NCBI GenBank assembly: GCA_025352765.1
Contig: JANXSI010000204.1
Coordinates: forward strand, 1-6,891
Direction of reading: 5' to 3'
Source of the DNA: Devosia sp.
GTDB lineage: Bacteria > Pseudomonadota > Alphaproteobacteria > Rhizobiales > Devosiaceae
Length of the DNA stretch: 6,891 nt
This document shows positions 1 through 5,708 of the stretch, in pieces (position 1 is the first letter of the stretch; every line of letters begins with the position of its first letter). Under the pieces are notes generated by a model. The model saw nothing but the letters and a program-made list of their open reading frames with translations, was not told the origin of the DNA and ran no database searches. The position numbers were made by a program, and so were the translations under genes.

Positions 1-1430
1 CGATCGCGCAGCTTTCGGCGAGGTCCGCCGCCCAAACCCCACCGCCTGCCAGCACTGTCCCGGCGGCGGCGATTGTCCCCAATGCTGCCGTCGCAGATGA
101 GCCAGCGCTCAGTTTTGCCGACCTGGCGGCATCTGTGCAGAAGGACATGCCGACCCGCAAGGCGCCGCCCCCGCCGGTCAAGGCAGTCGAGGCCATTCAT
201 GCCGTCGATGAACCCGAAGAACGGCGCGGCGGCGAAGGCGATCGTCGCTCGTCGGTGCAGTCGATCCGCGTCGATCTCGACAAGGTCGACCGTGTGGTCA
301 ACATGGTTGGCGAGCTGGTCATTACCCAGTCGATGCTCACCCAGCAGATGGACGATACGCTCAGGGCCCGTTACCAGGAGCTCGTGCGTGGCCTCGAGGT
401 CCTGGCGCAGACGACGCGCGGGCTGCAGGACGCGGTAATGGCGATCCGGGCGCAGCCCGTCAAATCGGTGTTTTCGCGCATGCCGCGCTTGGTGCGCGAA
501 CTGGCGCTCAAGACCGGCAAGCTGATCAAGCTTGAAACCATCGGCGAAGCGACGGAAATCGACAAGACGGTCATCGAACAGCTGTCCGATCCGCTCACTC
601 ACATGATCCGCAATTCCGCCGACCATGGCATTGAAAGCCCCGAGAAGCGGCGCGAGCGGGGCAAACCCGAAATGGGCACGATCCGGCTCTCTGCCGAGCA
701 GGCAGGCGGCAATATCCTGATCTCGGTCGAGGACGACGGCGGCGGCATAAACCGTGAGCGCGTGCTGCAGGTGGCGCGCGACCGCCTCGTGGTCGGACCC
801 GACCAGCAGCTGACCGACGAGCAGATCGACAACCTGATCTTTGCCCCCGGATTTTCGACCGCCGACGAGGTTTCCGACATTTCGGGTCGGGGCGTCGGCA
901 TGGACGTTGTCCTGTCCAACATCAAGAAGATCGGCGGTTCAGTCCATGTGCGTTCGCGCACCGGACTTGGCACGCGGATGACGCTGCGGCTGCCGCTCAC
1001 GCTTGCGGTACTCGACGTCATGCTGGTCAAGGTCGGAACATCGCCCTACGTCATTCCGCTGAGCTCGATCGTTGAGACCATTCAGTGCTCGCGTGCCGAC
1101 TTTGGACGTGCGCCGTCTGGTGCCAAAGTGCTCCGGGTGCGCGGCGAGTATGTGCAGGTGGTCGATCTGGCCGTTCGCTTCGAACTGCCGAGCGAGGGCG
1201 AGTTGGCGAACCGGTTCGTGGTGCTCTGCGAGGCCGAAGGTGGCGTCAAGGTTGCGCTGATCGTTGATGACATCATTGGTCAGCAGCAGGTGGTCATCAA
1301 GAGCCTTGAAGAGAACTTCCAGTCGATCGACGGCATTGCCGGCGGCACGATCCTGGGCGACGGCAATGTCGCTCTGATCGTCGACGTACAGGGGCTCAAG
1401 GCCCAGAAGCTTCACAAGAACGCCGCCTAG
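1..1430 (+). CDS. cheA: Chemotaxis histidine kinase CheA, 3' part (5' end outside window)
   Basis: CheA is the cytoplasmic autokinase of the receptor-CheW-CheA array; it phosphorylates CheY and CheB. The frame is open from base 3 to the stop at 1428-1430 (475 visible residues), so the gene starts left of the window; the GTG at 135 is internal. In order one sees an Ala/Pro-rich linker (about nt 3-245), the P3 dimerisation helices (about 250-440), and a P4 HATPase domain. P4 has the N box HMIRNSADHGIE (about 600-638), the G1 box DDGGGIN (732-752), the F box FAPGF (840-854) and the G2 box GRGVGMD (885-905). The CheW-like P5 domain runs from about 1000 to the end. The phospho-accepting His domain P1 and the P2 domain are not in view. 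All nucleotide-binding motifs seen are intact, so an active kinase is likely. The cheW start lies 22 bp downstream, suggesting co-transcription. Confidence 0.97.
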   Translation, partial: IAQLSARSAAQTPPPASTVPAAAIVPNAAVADEPALSFADLAASVQKDMPTRKAPPPPVKAVEAIHAVDEPEERRGGEGDRRSSVQSIRVDLDKVDRVVNMVGELVITQSMLTQQMDDTLRARYQELVRGLEVLAQTTRGLQDAVMAIRAQPVKSVFSRMPRLVRELALKTGKLIKLETIGEATEIDKTVIEQLSDPLTHMIRNSADHGIESPEKRRERGKPEMGTIRLSAEQAGGNILISVEDDGGGINRERVLQVARDRLVVGPDQQLTDEQIDNLIFAPGFSTADEVSDISGRGVGMDVVLSNIKKIGGSVHVRSRTGLGTRMTLRLPLTLAVLDVMLVKVGTSPYVIPLSSIVETIQCSRADFGRAPSGAKVLRVRGEYVQVVDLAVRFELPSEGELANRFVVLCEAEGGVKVALIVDDIIGQQQVVIKSLEENFQSIDGIAGGTILGDGNVALIVDVQGLKAQKLHKNAA

Positions 1431-1452
1431 TTCAGGGGGCAAAGGAAAGACG

Positions 1453-1941
1453 ATGGATTCGCTGGCGTACAAGGACGACTACGGTAACGGTGCCCAGGTC
1501 AACGCACAGAACTCGCTGCAGCTGATCGCCTTCTCTATCGGCGAGCAGACCTACGGCGTCGAGATCACCACGGTCCGCGAGATCCGTGCCTGGAATGGCG
1601 CGACCCCGCTTCCCAATACGCGCGACTTCGTGCGCGGTGTGATCAATCTGCGCGGCACGATCGTTCCGATCTTCGACCTGCGCGCCCGCTTCGGCGAAGG
1701 ACAGACATCGCCGACTAAGAATCACGTCGTGGTGGTGATGTCGGTTGGCGACAAATGGGTGGGTATTCTGGTGGATGCCGTAAGCGATATTCTCACCGTC
1801 TCCAAGGACGACATCCATAACGTGCCAGACGGCAATTCGGTCGACACCGAGCTGCTCAATGGCATCGTGACGCATGAGAGCCGCATGGTTGGGCTTATCG
1901 ATCTGCACGCGGTGGTCAGCGGCGCCAAGGTCGACGCGTAG
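1453..1941 (+). CDS. cheW: Chemotaxis coupling protein CheW
   Basis: CheW is the SH3-like adaptor that links receptor tips to the CheA P5 domain in the cytoplasmic array. The 162-residue length is normal for the family. Residues 22-155 form the CheW domain: QLIAFSIGEQTYGVEI at the start, the conserved core RGVINLRGTIVPIFDLR at 61-77 (the region used for receptor and kinase contact in known CheW proteins), VGILVDAVSDIL at 103-114 and GLIDLHAVV near the end. The first 20 residues are a polar leader. The ATG is preceded by AAAGGAAAG at a suitable distance, which supports this start. It follows cheA by 22 bp on the same strand and is followed within 30 bp by a strong hairpin terminator, so cheA-cheW appears to end a transcription unit. 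No key residue looks missing. Confidence 0.97.
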   Translation: MDSLAYKDDYGNGAQVNAQNSLQLIAFSIGEQTYGVEITTVREIRAWNGATPLPNTRDFVRGVINLRGTIVPIFDLRARFGEGQTSPTKNHVVVVMSVGDKWVGILVDAVSDILTVSKDDIHNVPDGNSVDTELLNGIVTHESRMVGLIDLHAVVSGAKVDA

Positions 1942-1967
1942 CCGCTTCCGCCTTGAACTGCAGTTAA

Positions 1968-1996
1968 AGGGGCGCCGTTGGCGCCCCTCTCGTTTT
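1968..1996 (+). terminator. Rho-independent terminator after cheW
   Basis: A perfect 9-bp GC-rich stem (AGGGGCGCC / GGCGCCCCT, 1968-1976 with 1980-1988) closes a 3-base GTT loop and is followed by CTCGTTTT. It starts 26 bp after the cheW stop. The T-run is short and interrupted, but the stem is very stable. Because the next gene converges from the - strand, and the opposite strand reads TTTAA after the same stem, the hairpin may also stop some transcription from that side (inference). Confidence 0.8.
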
Positions 1997-2122
1997 GCGG
2001 GGGGAACCGGAGCGCCATACGGAGACGATGCGATATTGCCGCTCTGCCGGACAAGCGAAGGTGGACGGCAAAGATTGGTTATGGGGGGGGCGGGCTGACC
2101 GCCGAACGTGTCGCGCGGACCG
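1997..2122. other. Convergent intergenic spacer with G8 tract
   Basis: This non-coding spacer lies between the cheW terminator and the stop codon of the convergent reverse-strand gene. The only notable element is a run of eight G at 2083-2090. An Arg-rich open frame crosses it on the + strand but has no family features and runs antisense into the reverse-strand gene, so I do not treat it as a gene. Confidence 0.5.
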
Positions 2123-2476
2123 CTAGAACAGGTCGACGTCGCCGTTGGATGGTCGCAGCGCGATGCCCGATAGGGTCGGTACGCGCAACTCGTCAAGGTC
2201 GAGGCTCGACCAGATCTCGTCGTAGATCTCATCGGCAGCGTTGGGCGGGAGCATGGCGATCTGGCGGACGGCCAGTGCCATGTTCTGGCACCTTTGCTCG
2301 ATGCGATCCTGGCCCTGCAGTGCATTGATGATCATTGAGGCAGCTTCGCGCCGCGACGCGTCGCAATTCATGCTCGGGTCGGCGAGAATTTCGAGAGCGT
2401 AGGTTATTCCTTCGACCATAGCCGCAGACTGCCGTCCGGTTTCTTCCAGCTCTCGCGCCAATTTATGCAGTGACAT
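2123..2476 (-). CDS. Small che-cluster protein with CheZ/CheT-like QDxxxQ motif (candidate CheY-P phosphatase)
   Basis: This 117-aa cytoplasmic protein has no signal peptide or membrane segment. Its composition is typical of a real, mostly helical protein, unlike the Arg-rich frame opposite. Residues 3-33 and about 40-75 look like two amphipathic helices separated by a short loop with DPSMNCD. The second helix carries Q56-D57-R-I-E-Q61. CheZ uses the same Q-D-x-x-x-Q spacing, where the Asp and final Gln (D143 and Q147 in E. coli) act on CheY-P, and the rhizobial protein CheT has a DxxxQ motif too. An acidic segment (82-97) and a flexible tail ending in DVDLF follow. It is about half the length of enterobacterial CheZ, so this is motif-level similarity only. 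The start is ATG at 2476, with GGGAG (2487-2491, reverse strand) 10 bases upstream. The gene is convergent with cheW and divergent from cheD. A conserved che-associated protein of another function remains possible. Confidence 0.82.
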   Translation of the reverse strand: MSLHKLARELEETGRQSAAMVEGITYALEILADPSMNCDASRREAASMIINALQGQDRIEQRCQNMALAVRQIAMLPPNAADEIYDEIWSSLDLDELRVPTLSGIALRPSNGDVDLF

Positions 2477-2595
2477 CAGCCGTCAACTCCCGACGCTCTC
2501 ACTTGTAGCGCAGAAGTCTGAAGAGCTTCTTGCCAAGGTGACATTTCACTATGGTTGCTGAAACTGGTTAGAAGTTCCCTAAGGAGTTGCGCTCT
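2477..2595. promoter_or_regulatory. Divergent intergenic region: presumed promoters for the small - strand gene and cheD
   Basis: These 119 bases separate two divergent start codons and must hold the signals for the - strand gene. The preceding + strand unit ends at the cheW terminator, so they probably also hold a promoter for the cheD block. They are visibly more AT-rich than the flanking genes. Visible elements are a nested inverted repeat AGAAG/CTTCT (2512-2516 with 2526-2530) and a direct repeat TGGTT at 2552-2556 and 2565-2569. I could not find a -35/-10 pair with good spacing, so promoter positions are not assigned. Confidence 0.45.
2581..2586 (+). promoter_or_regulatory. Shine-Dalgarno site that sets the cheD start
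   Basis: AAGGAG lies 9 bases before the ATG at 2596. It directly abuts the in-frame TTG at 2587, which is too close for use, and is about 45 bases from the ATG at 2632, which has only a weak GGGG-type site. This favours 2596 as the cheD start. Confidence 0.7.
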
Positions 2596-3234
2596 ATGTT
2601 CGTGCCACCTTACCTTTGGGGCGACGAAACCATGAGTACCAACCGCGGCAGCGCATCGGCCTTCGACCGCGGCGCCGTCACGACCATCCATCAGGGTGAT
2701 TGTATTGTCAGCGGCGACGACGAGTTGATTTTTTCCACCATCCTGGGATCATGCGTGTCGGCCTGCGTGCGAGACGTCGAGGCCAAAGTCGGCGGGATGA
2801 ACCATTTCCTGCTGGCCGAGCCATCGGGCAATTCCAGGGATCGGTACGGCGCCTCAGCCCGCTATGGCGCGTTTGCCATGGAGCAGTTGATCAACAAGGT
2901 GCTGACCAAGGGGTCGGGCCGCAAGGCCAACCTTGAGATTAAGGTGTTCGGTGGCGGGCTCATCAATTCGGCGCTGACCGACGTCGGTGCCAAGAACATC
3001 GAATTCGTGCACGACTTCCTCTCAGCCGAAGGCTACGCGCTGGCGGGCGAAGACGTCGGCGGCACTTTTGCACGCCGGGTCATGTTCAAACCCCACTCGG
3101 GCAAGGCGTTCGTCAAGCGACTCGATAGTGCCGCCGCCTCGACTGTGGCCAAGGAAGAACTGTCGCTGGTGGTGCGTCGCGCGTCCCCGGCGCCCGTCGC
3201 CCGTACGCCCGAGCCCGATATCGAGCTTTTCTAA
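2596..3234 (+). CDS. cheD: Chemoreceptor glutamine deamidase CheD
   Basis: CheD deamidates specific receptor glutamines to glutamates, creating methylation sites, and can interact with other chemotaxis proteins. From the chosen ATG the product has 212 residues. The hallmark block STILGSCVSACVRD contains the catalytic Cys53, and GGMNHFLL contains the catalytic His70. The 17-residue Cys-His spacing matches the characterised Thermotoga enzyme (C27/H44), with Thr48 just before the Cys. The downstream core RYGAFAMEQLINKVL, KVFGGG and FVHDFLSAEGY is typical of the family. The N-terminal 25 residues are not conserved-looking, and a start at 2632 (200 aa) cannot be excluded. The C-terminus after about residue 178 is a Pro/Ala-rich tail ending in DIELF, resembling the DVDLF end of the divergent neighbour. 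This is the first gene of the second + strand block. Confidence 0.95.
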   Translation: MFVPPYLWGDETMSTNRGSASAFDRGAVTTIHQGDCIVSGDDELIFSTILGSCVSACVRDVEAKVGGMNHFLLAEPSGNSRDRYGASARYGAFAMEQLINKVLTKGSGRKANLEIKVFGGGLINSALTDVGAKNIEFVHDFLSAEGYALAGEDVGGTFARRVMFKPHSGKAFVKRLDSAAASTVAKEELSLVVRRASPAPVARTPEPDIELF

Positions 3235-3237
3235 CCG

Positions 3238-3270
3238 AAATCTTACCGACGACAGCGCCGGTATAGATTT
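3238..3270 (+). repeat. Imperfect inverted repeat (hairpin) between cheD and the receptor gene
   Basis: AAATCTTACCG (3238-3248) pairs with CGGTA-t-AGATTT (3259-3270), giving 11 base pairs with one bulged T and a 10-base loop. It begins 3 bases after the cheD stop. No T-run follows beyond TTTGGTT, so it may be a weak terminator, an mRNA-stabilising structure or a protein-binding site; the sequence does not decide this. Confidence 0.45.
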
Positions 3271-3280
3271 GGTTAACCAT
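3271..3280. promoter_or_regulatory. Possible CtrA half-site upstream of the receptor gene
   Basis: GGTTAACCAT contains TTAACCAT (3273-3280), which resembles the CtrA half-site of Alphaproteobacteria; CtrA controls motility and chemotaxis genes in many of them. It lies 43 bp before the receptor ATG. The second TTAA half expected 7 bases later is not present, and an 8-bp palindrome can occur by chance, so this is a weak call. Confidence 0.3.
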
Positions 3281-3323
3281 TCGGATTTTAGGGTCGACTC
3301 GCTGTCTCTGACCCATTTTCCGG

Positions 3324-4850
3324 ATGCGCCGCTCCAGGATTGTTTTCATCGCCAACCTCTTCTGGCTCGCCGCGATCAGTATCGCGGCGACCAGCCTGTG
3401 GCTTTTCGGCCTGGGGTGGATCGGCCTGGCCCTCGCCACCCTGTCTGTGTTCGGCGCGCTCTTAGGCAGCCTCGCCTTCGCAGCCAGATGCGAGCAGAGG
3501 GTCCAGCGCAAGCTGGCGCTGCTCGGTCAGGCCGTCGGTGCTGCCGGCAGTCAGGATCTGCGGCACGGCATCAGCGTCGAAGTGATCGTCGCCAATCTGG
3601 CGGGTCGGCTAGAGCGCGCCAGCCAGTTCAAGTCCGCATTCGCTGGATTACAATGCCCGGCGCTGGTGGCATCGGCCGACGGCGAAATTCTCGGCGTGAC
3701 CCGCGGGCTCACGCAACTCGAACCGGGAGTTGTAGAGGGCACGAGCGTCGAACGATTGTTCGGAGCGGTCTATCGCAATGCCGGCCTTGCCGAAGTTGAA
3801 TTGGTTCAGCTTGGCGGTGTGCGGCACGCGGCGCGCCACCGCGGCGCTGGTGCCGGCCGCATCGTGATCGAGTTCACGCCTGCGGGCGCTTACATTGACG
3901 ATGCCGAACTCGATGCGTTTGCGAGCGCCCTCGCGGGTGGGCAGACGAGTTTCCGGTTCGACGCGAAGGCGCTGGCGTCATCACCGGCGCTCCGGGCGCT
4001 CGGGGATGGCCTTGAGGCATTGGATCTGGGCGTTTCGGCGCTCGCTCGCCTGAGCGCCGGCGACGAGCTGACGGTCGAAATGCGTCAGGCCAATTCGGGA
4101 ATCGCGCCGCAGGTGCGCGATCTGGCCGACCTCGTTGACGCCCTTGTTGACGAACGCGACGAGCATGCGGAAGCGCGCGGCGCGCTTGAGCGCAAGATGG
4201 AAGCGGTGCTCGGTGCGATCGACAAATACCGCGCCTCGGTCAATTCGCTCGCCGAGTATGCCGAGGGGACACGAACCGGCATCACCGTTGCCGGCGACGC
4301 GATCAACCGCGGTCGTGATCGCACCCGCAAAGCGCGATTGCTCAACAAGGAAACTAGGGGCCTCGTCGATGAGGCCGAGAAACTCGCCACCCGCACTCAC
4401 GACGCCGCCGGCGGGGTCGATGGCAGCACCGCGCAGATCGATCGGCTCGTGGCAACAATCGAGGATGTCAGCTTCCGCACCAATCTGCTGGCCCTCAATG
4501 CTGCGGTCGAGGCCGCGCGCGCCGGGGACAAGGGTGCGGGTTTCGCGGTTGTCGCGGCAGAGGTGCGCATGCTGGCACAATCAACCCAGAAGACGGCGCG
4601 CGACATTCGAAGTCTTGTCGGGACCAGTCGCGCCCAATCTGGCGCCGGGCTGGCACAGTCGGAACTGCTCAAAAATATTCTCGCCGGCCTTACTGGCCAT
4701 TTAGAGAATCTAAGCAATGAAACCGACATGATAGCCGGCGCCCTCGACGAGGGCAGTGGAGCGATCAGCCGTCTCGACACGCACGTCACCTCGATCGAGG
4801 ACGAGGCGTCCAGAGCGTTGACGTTGCCGGCCCGCCGGCAGCAGAGGTAG
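3324..4850 (+). CDS. Methyl-accepting chemotaxis-type receptor with PAS-like cytoplasmic region
   Basis: This 508-residue inner-membrane receptor should activate CheA through CheW. After a basic MRRSR start, two hydrophobic helices (about 7-30 and 33-54) are joined by almost no loop, followed by basic RCEQRVQRK, so both ends are cytoplasmic. Residues about 105-190 look PAS-like (ALVASADGEILGVTRG), and 215-250 resemble a HAMP-type linker (LGDGLEALD, LARLSAGDEL). The signalling hairpin spans about 260-495 with its tip at 384-407. F384, N392, E396 and R399 match the trimer-contact residues of E. coli Tsr. The Tsr tip positions E391 and R394 are Asp402 and Ala405 here. I see no Glu/Gln pairs typical of methylation sites and no C-terminal xWxxF peptide; the protein ends in PARRQQR. 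The start lacks a clear Shine-Dalgarno site. It lies 89 bp after cheD and 9 bp before cheR. Confidence 0.92.
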   Translation: MRRSRIVFIANLFWLAAISIAATSLWLFGLGWIGLALATLSVFGALLGSLAFAARCEQRVQRKLALLGQAVGAAGSQDLRHGISVEVIVANLAGRLERASQFKSAFAGLQCPALVASADGEILGVTRGLTQLEPGVVEGTSVERLFGAVYRNAGLAEVELVQLGGVRHAARHRGAGAGRIVIEFTPAGAYIDDAELDAFASALAGGQTSFRFDAKALASSPALRALGDGLEALDLGVSALARLSAGDELTVEMRQANSGIAPQVRDLADLVDALVDERDEHAEARGALERKMEAVLGAIDKYRASVNSLAEYAEGTRTGITVAGDAINRGRDRTRKARLLNKETRGLVDEAEKLATRTHDAAGGVDGSTAQIDRLVATIEDVSFRTNLLALNAAVEAARAGDKGAGFAVVAAEVRMLAQSTQKTARDIRSLVGTSRAQSGAGLAQSELLKNILAGLTGHLENLSNETDMIAGALDEGSGAISRLDTHVTSIEDEASRALTLPARRQQR

Positions 4851-4859
4851 TGGACCAAG

Positions 4860-5708
4860 ATGGAAGTAGAGTTTCCGCTGAGCGAGCGCGACTTTTCGCG
4901 TATCCGCGAAAGGGTCTATGCGGTCGCAGGGATCTCGCTGAGCGACGCCAAGCGGACCCTCGTGGTCGCCCGGCTGAGCAAGGTTGTGCGGGCACTCCGG
5001 CTCAACTCCTTCGATAGTTATCTCGACTATCTCGAGCGGCATGGAACGGCGGACGACTCTCAGGAATTCGTCAACGCTCTGACCACCAACCTCACCCGGT
5101 TCTGGCGCGAAGATCATCACTTTGCGCATCTGGTCGACTATGTCGGCGACTTGATGAAGGCGCGCGCCTCGCAATCCAGCAAGCGATTGCGCATCTGGTC
5201 GGCCGGGTGCTCGACGGGGCAGGAGCCTTACACGATCGCGCTGACCCTGCTTTCCGCCTTGCCCGAACTCAAGCGCTGGGACTTCAAGATCTTGGCGACG
5301 GATATCGATACGGCCGTCATCGCCAAGGCAGCGAGTGCGACCTATCCGGATTCCGAACTGAACGGGCTGAGCCCCGAGCGGACCAGACTGTTCGACAAGC
5401 TCAGCGATGGGCGCATCAAGGTGCCCGCCGCCGTCGCGTCGCTGGTGTCGTTCAAGCAGCTCAACCTGATGTCAACGCCCTGGCCGATGAAGGGACCATT
5501 CGACGCCGTCTTCTGCCGGAATGTTGCCATCTATTTCGACAAGCCGACACAGGCGCAGGTGTTTGGCCGCCTGGGCGCCATCCTGGCGCCGGGCGGCTTT
5601 CTCTACATCGGTCACTCCGAAAATCTCGGTGCCGGGGGCGCAGGCTTCCGCCTGGTCGGCAAAACCATCTACCAGTCCCGCAGCGAGCGGGCGAAGGACG
5701 CGGCATGA
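4860..5708 (+). CDS. cheR: Chemoreceptor glutamate methyltransferase CheR
   Basis: CheR transfers methyl groups from S-adenosylmethionine to receptor glutamates during adaptation. The 282-residue length is normal. An all-helical N-terminal domain (about 6-80) ends in TTNLTRFWRE (family form usually FFRE). It is followed by the SAM-binding domain: IWSAGCSTGQEPYTIA (112-127), LATDID (145-150), FDAVFCRNVAIYFD (214-227) and GGFLYIGHSENL (245-256). Gln121 stands where the enterobacterial enzyme has Glu, a substitution I believe is common in other CheR proteins. The segment 165-200 should form the beta-subdomain that binds receptor C-terminal peptides in some CheRs. The ATG lies 9 bp after the receptor stop, with AGAGG overlapping that stop about 12 bases upstream. 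The stop overlaps the cheB start. Confidence 0.97.
   Translation: MEVEFPLSERDFSRIRERVYAVAGISLSDAKRTLVVARLSKVVRALRLNSFDSYLDYLERHGTADDSQEFVNALTTNLTRFWREDHHFAHLVDYVGDLMKARASQSSKRLRIWSAGCSTGQEPYTIALTLLSALPELKRWDFKILATDIDTAVIAKAASATYPDSELNGLSPERTRLFDKLSDGRIKVPAAVASLVSFKQLNLMSTPWPMKGPFDAVFCRNVAIYFDKPTQAQVFGRLGAILAPGGFLYIGHSENLGAGGAGFRLVGKTIYQSRSERAKDAA
5693..5708 (+). promoter_or_regulatory. cheR-cheB translational coupling site
   Basis: The cheR stop TGA and the cheB start ATG share bases in ATGA (5705-5708), with GAAGGA inside the end of cheR as ribosome-binding site. This arrangement couples synthesis of the two opposing adaptation enzymes. Confidence 0.85.

Noticed and set aside
135..137. GTG as the start of cheA
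   Set aside because: The frame is open upstream to the window edge and the visible part begins in a linker, so the GTG is internal to a longer gene.
1432..2325. Long - strand open frame (297 codons) opposite cheW
   Set aside because: It is a GC-rich shadow antisense to cheW and out of frame with the small - strand gene; its composition is unlike a real protein.
1978..2328. + strand open frame of 116 codons downstream of cheW
   Set aside because: The product is Arg-rich, has no family signal, starts inside the terminator hairpin and runs antisense to the better supported - strand gene.
2587..2589. TTG as the cheD start
   Set aside because: AAGGAG directly touches this codon, leaving no spacing; the ATG at 2596 has a normal spacing of 9 bases.
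3243..3267. TTACCG ... TATAGA as a sigma-70 promoter before the receptor gene
   Set aside because: The spacer is only 13 bases, too short for a normal -35/-10 pair.
3981..4580. - strand open frame of 199 codons opposite the receptor gene
   Set aside because: The + strand encodes an unmistakable receptor signalling domain here; the reverse frame is a codon-bias shadow.
5207..5704. In-frame upstream extension of cheB
   Set aside because: It lies wholly inside cheR in another frame, and the receiver domain begins exactly at the ATG at 5705, which has a good ribosome-binding site.
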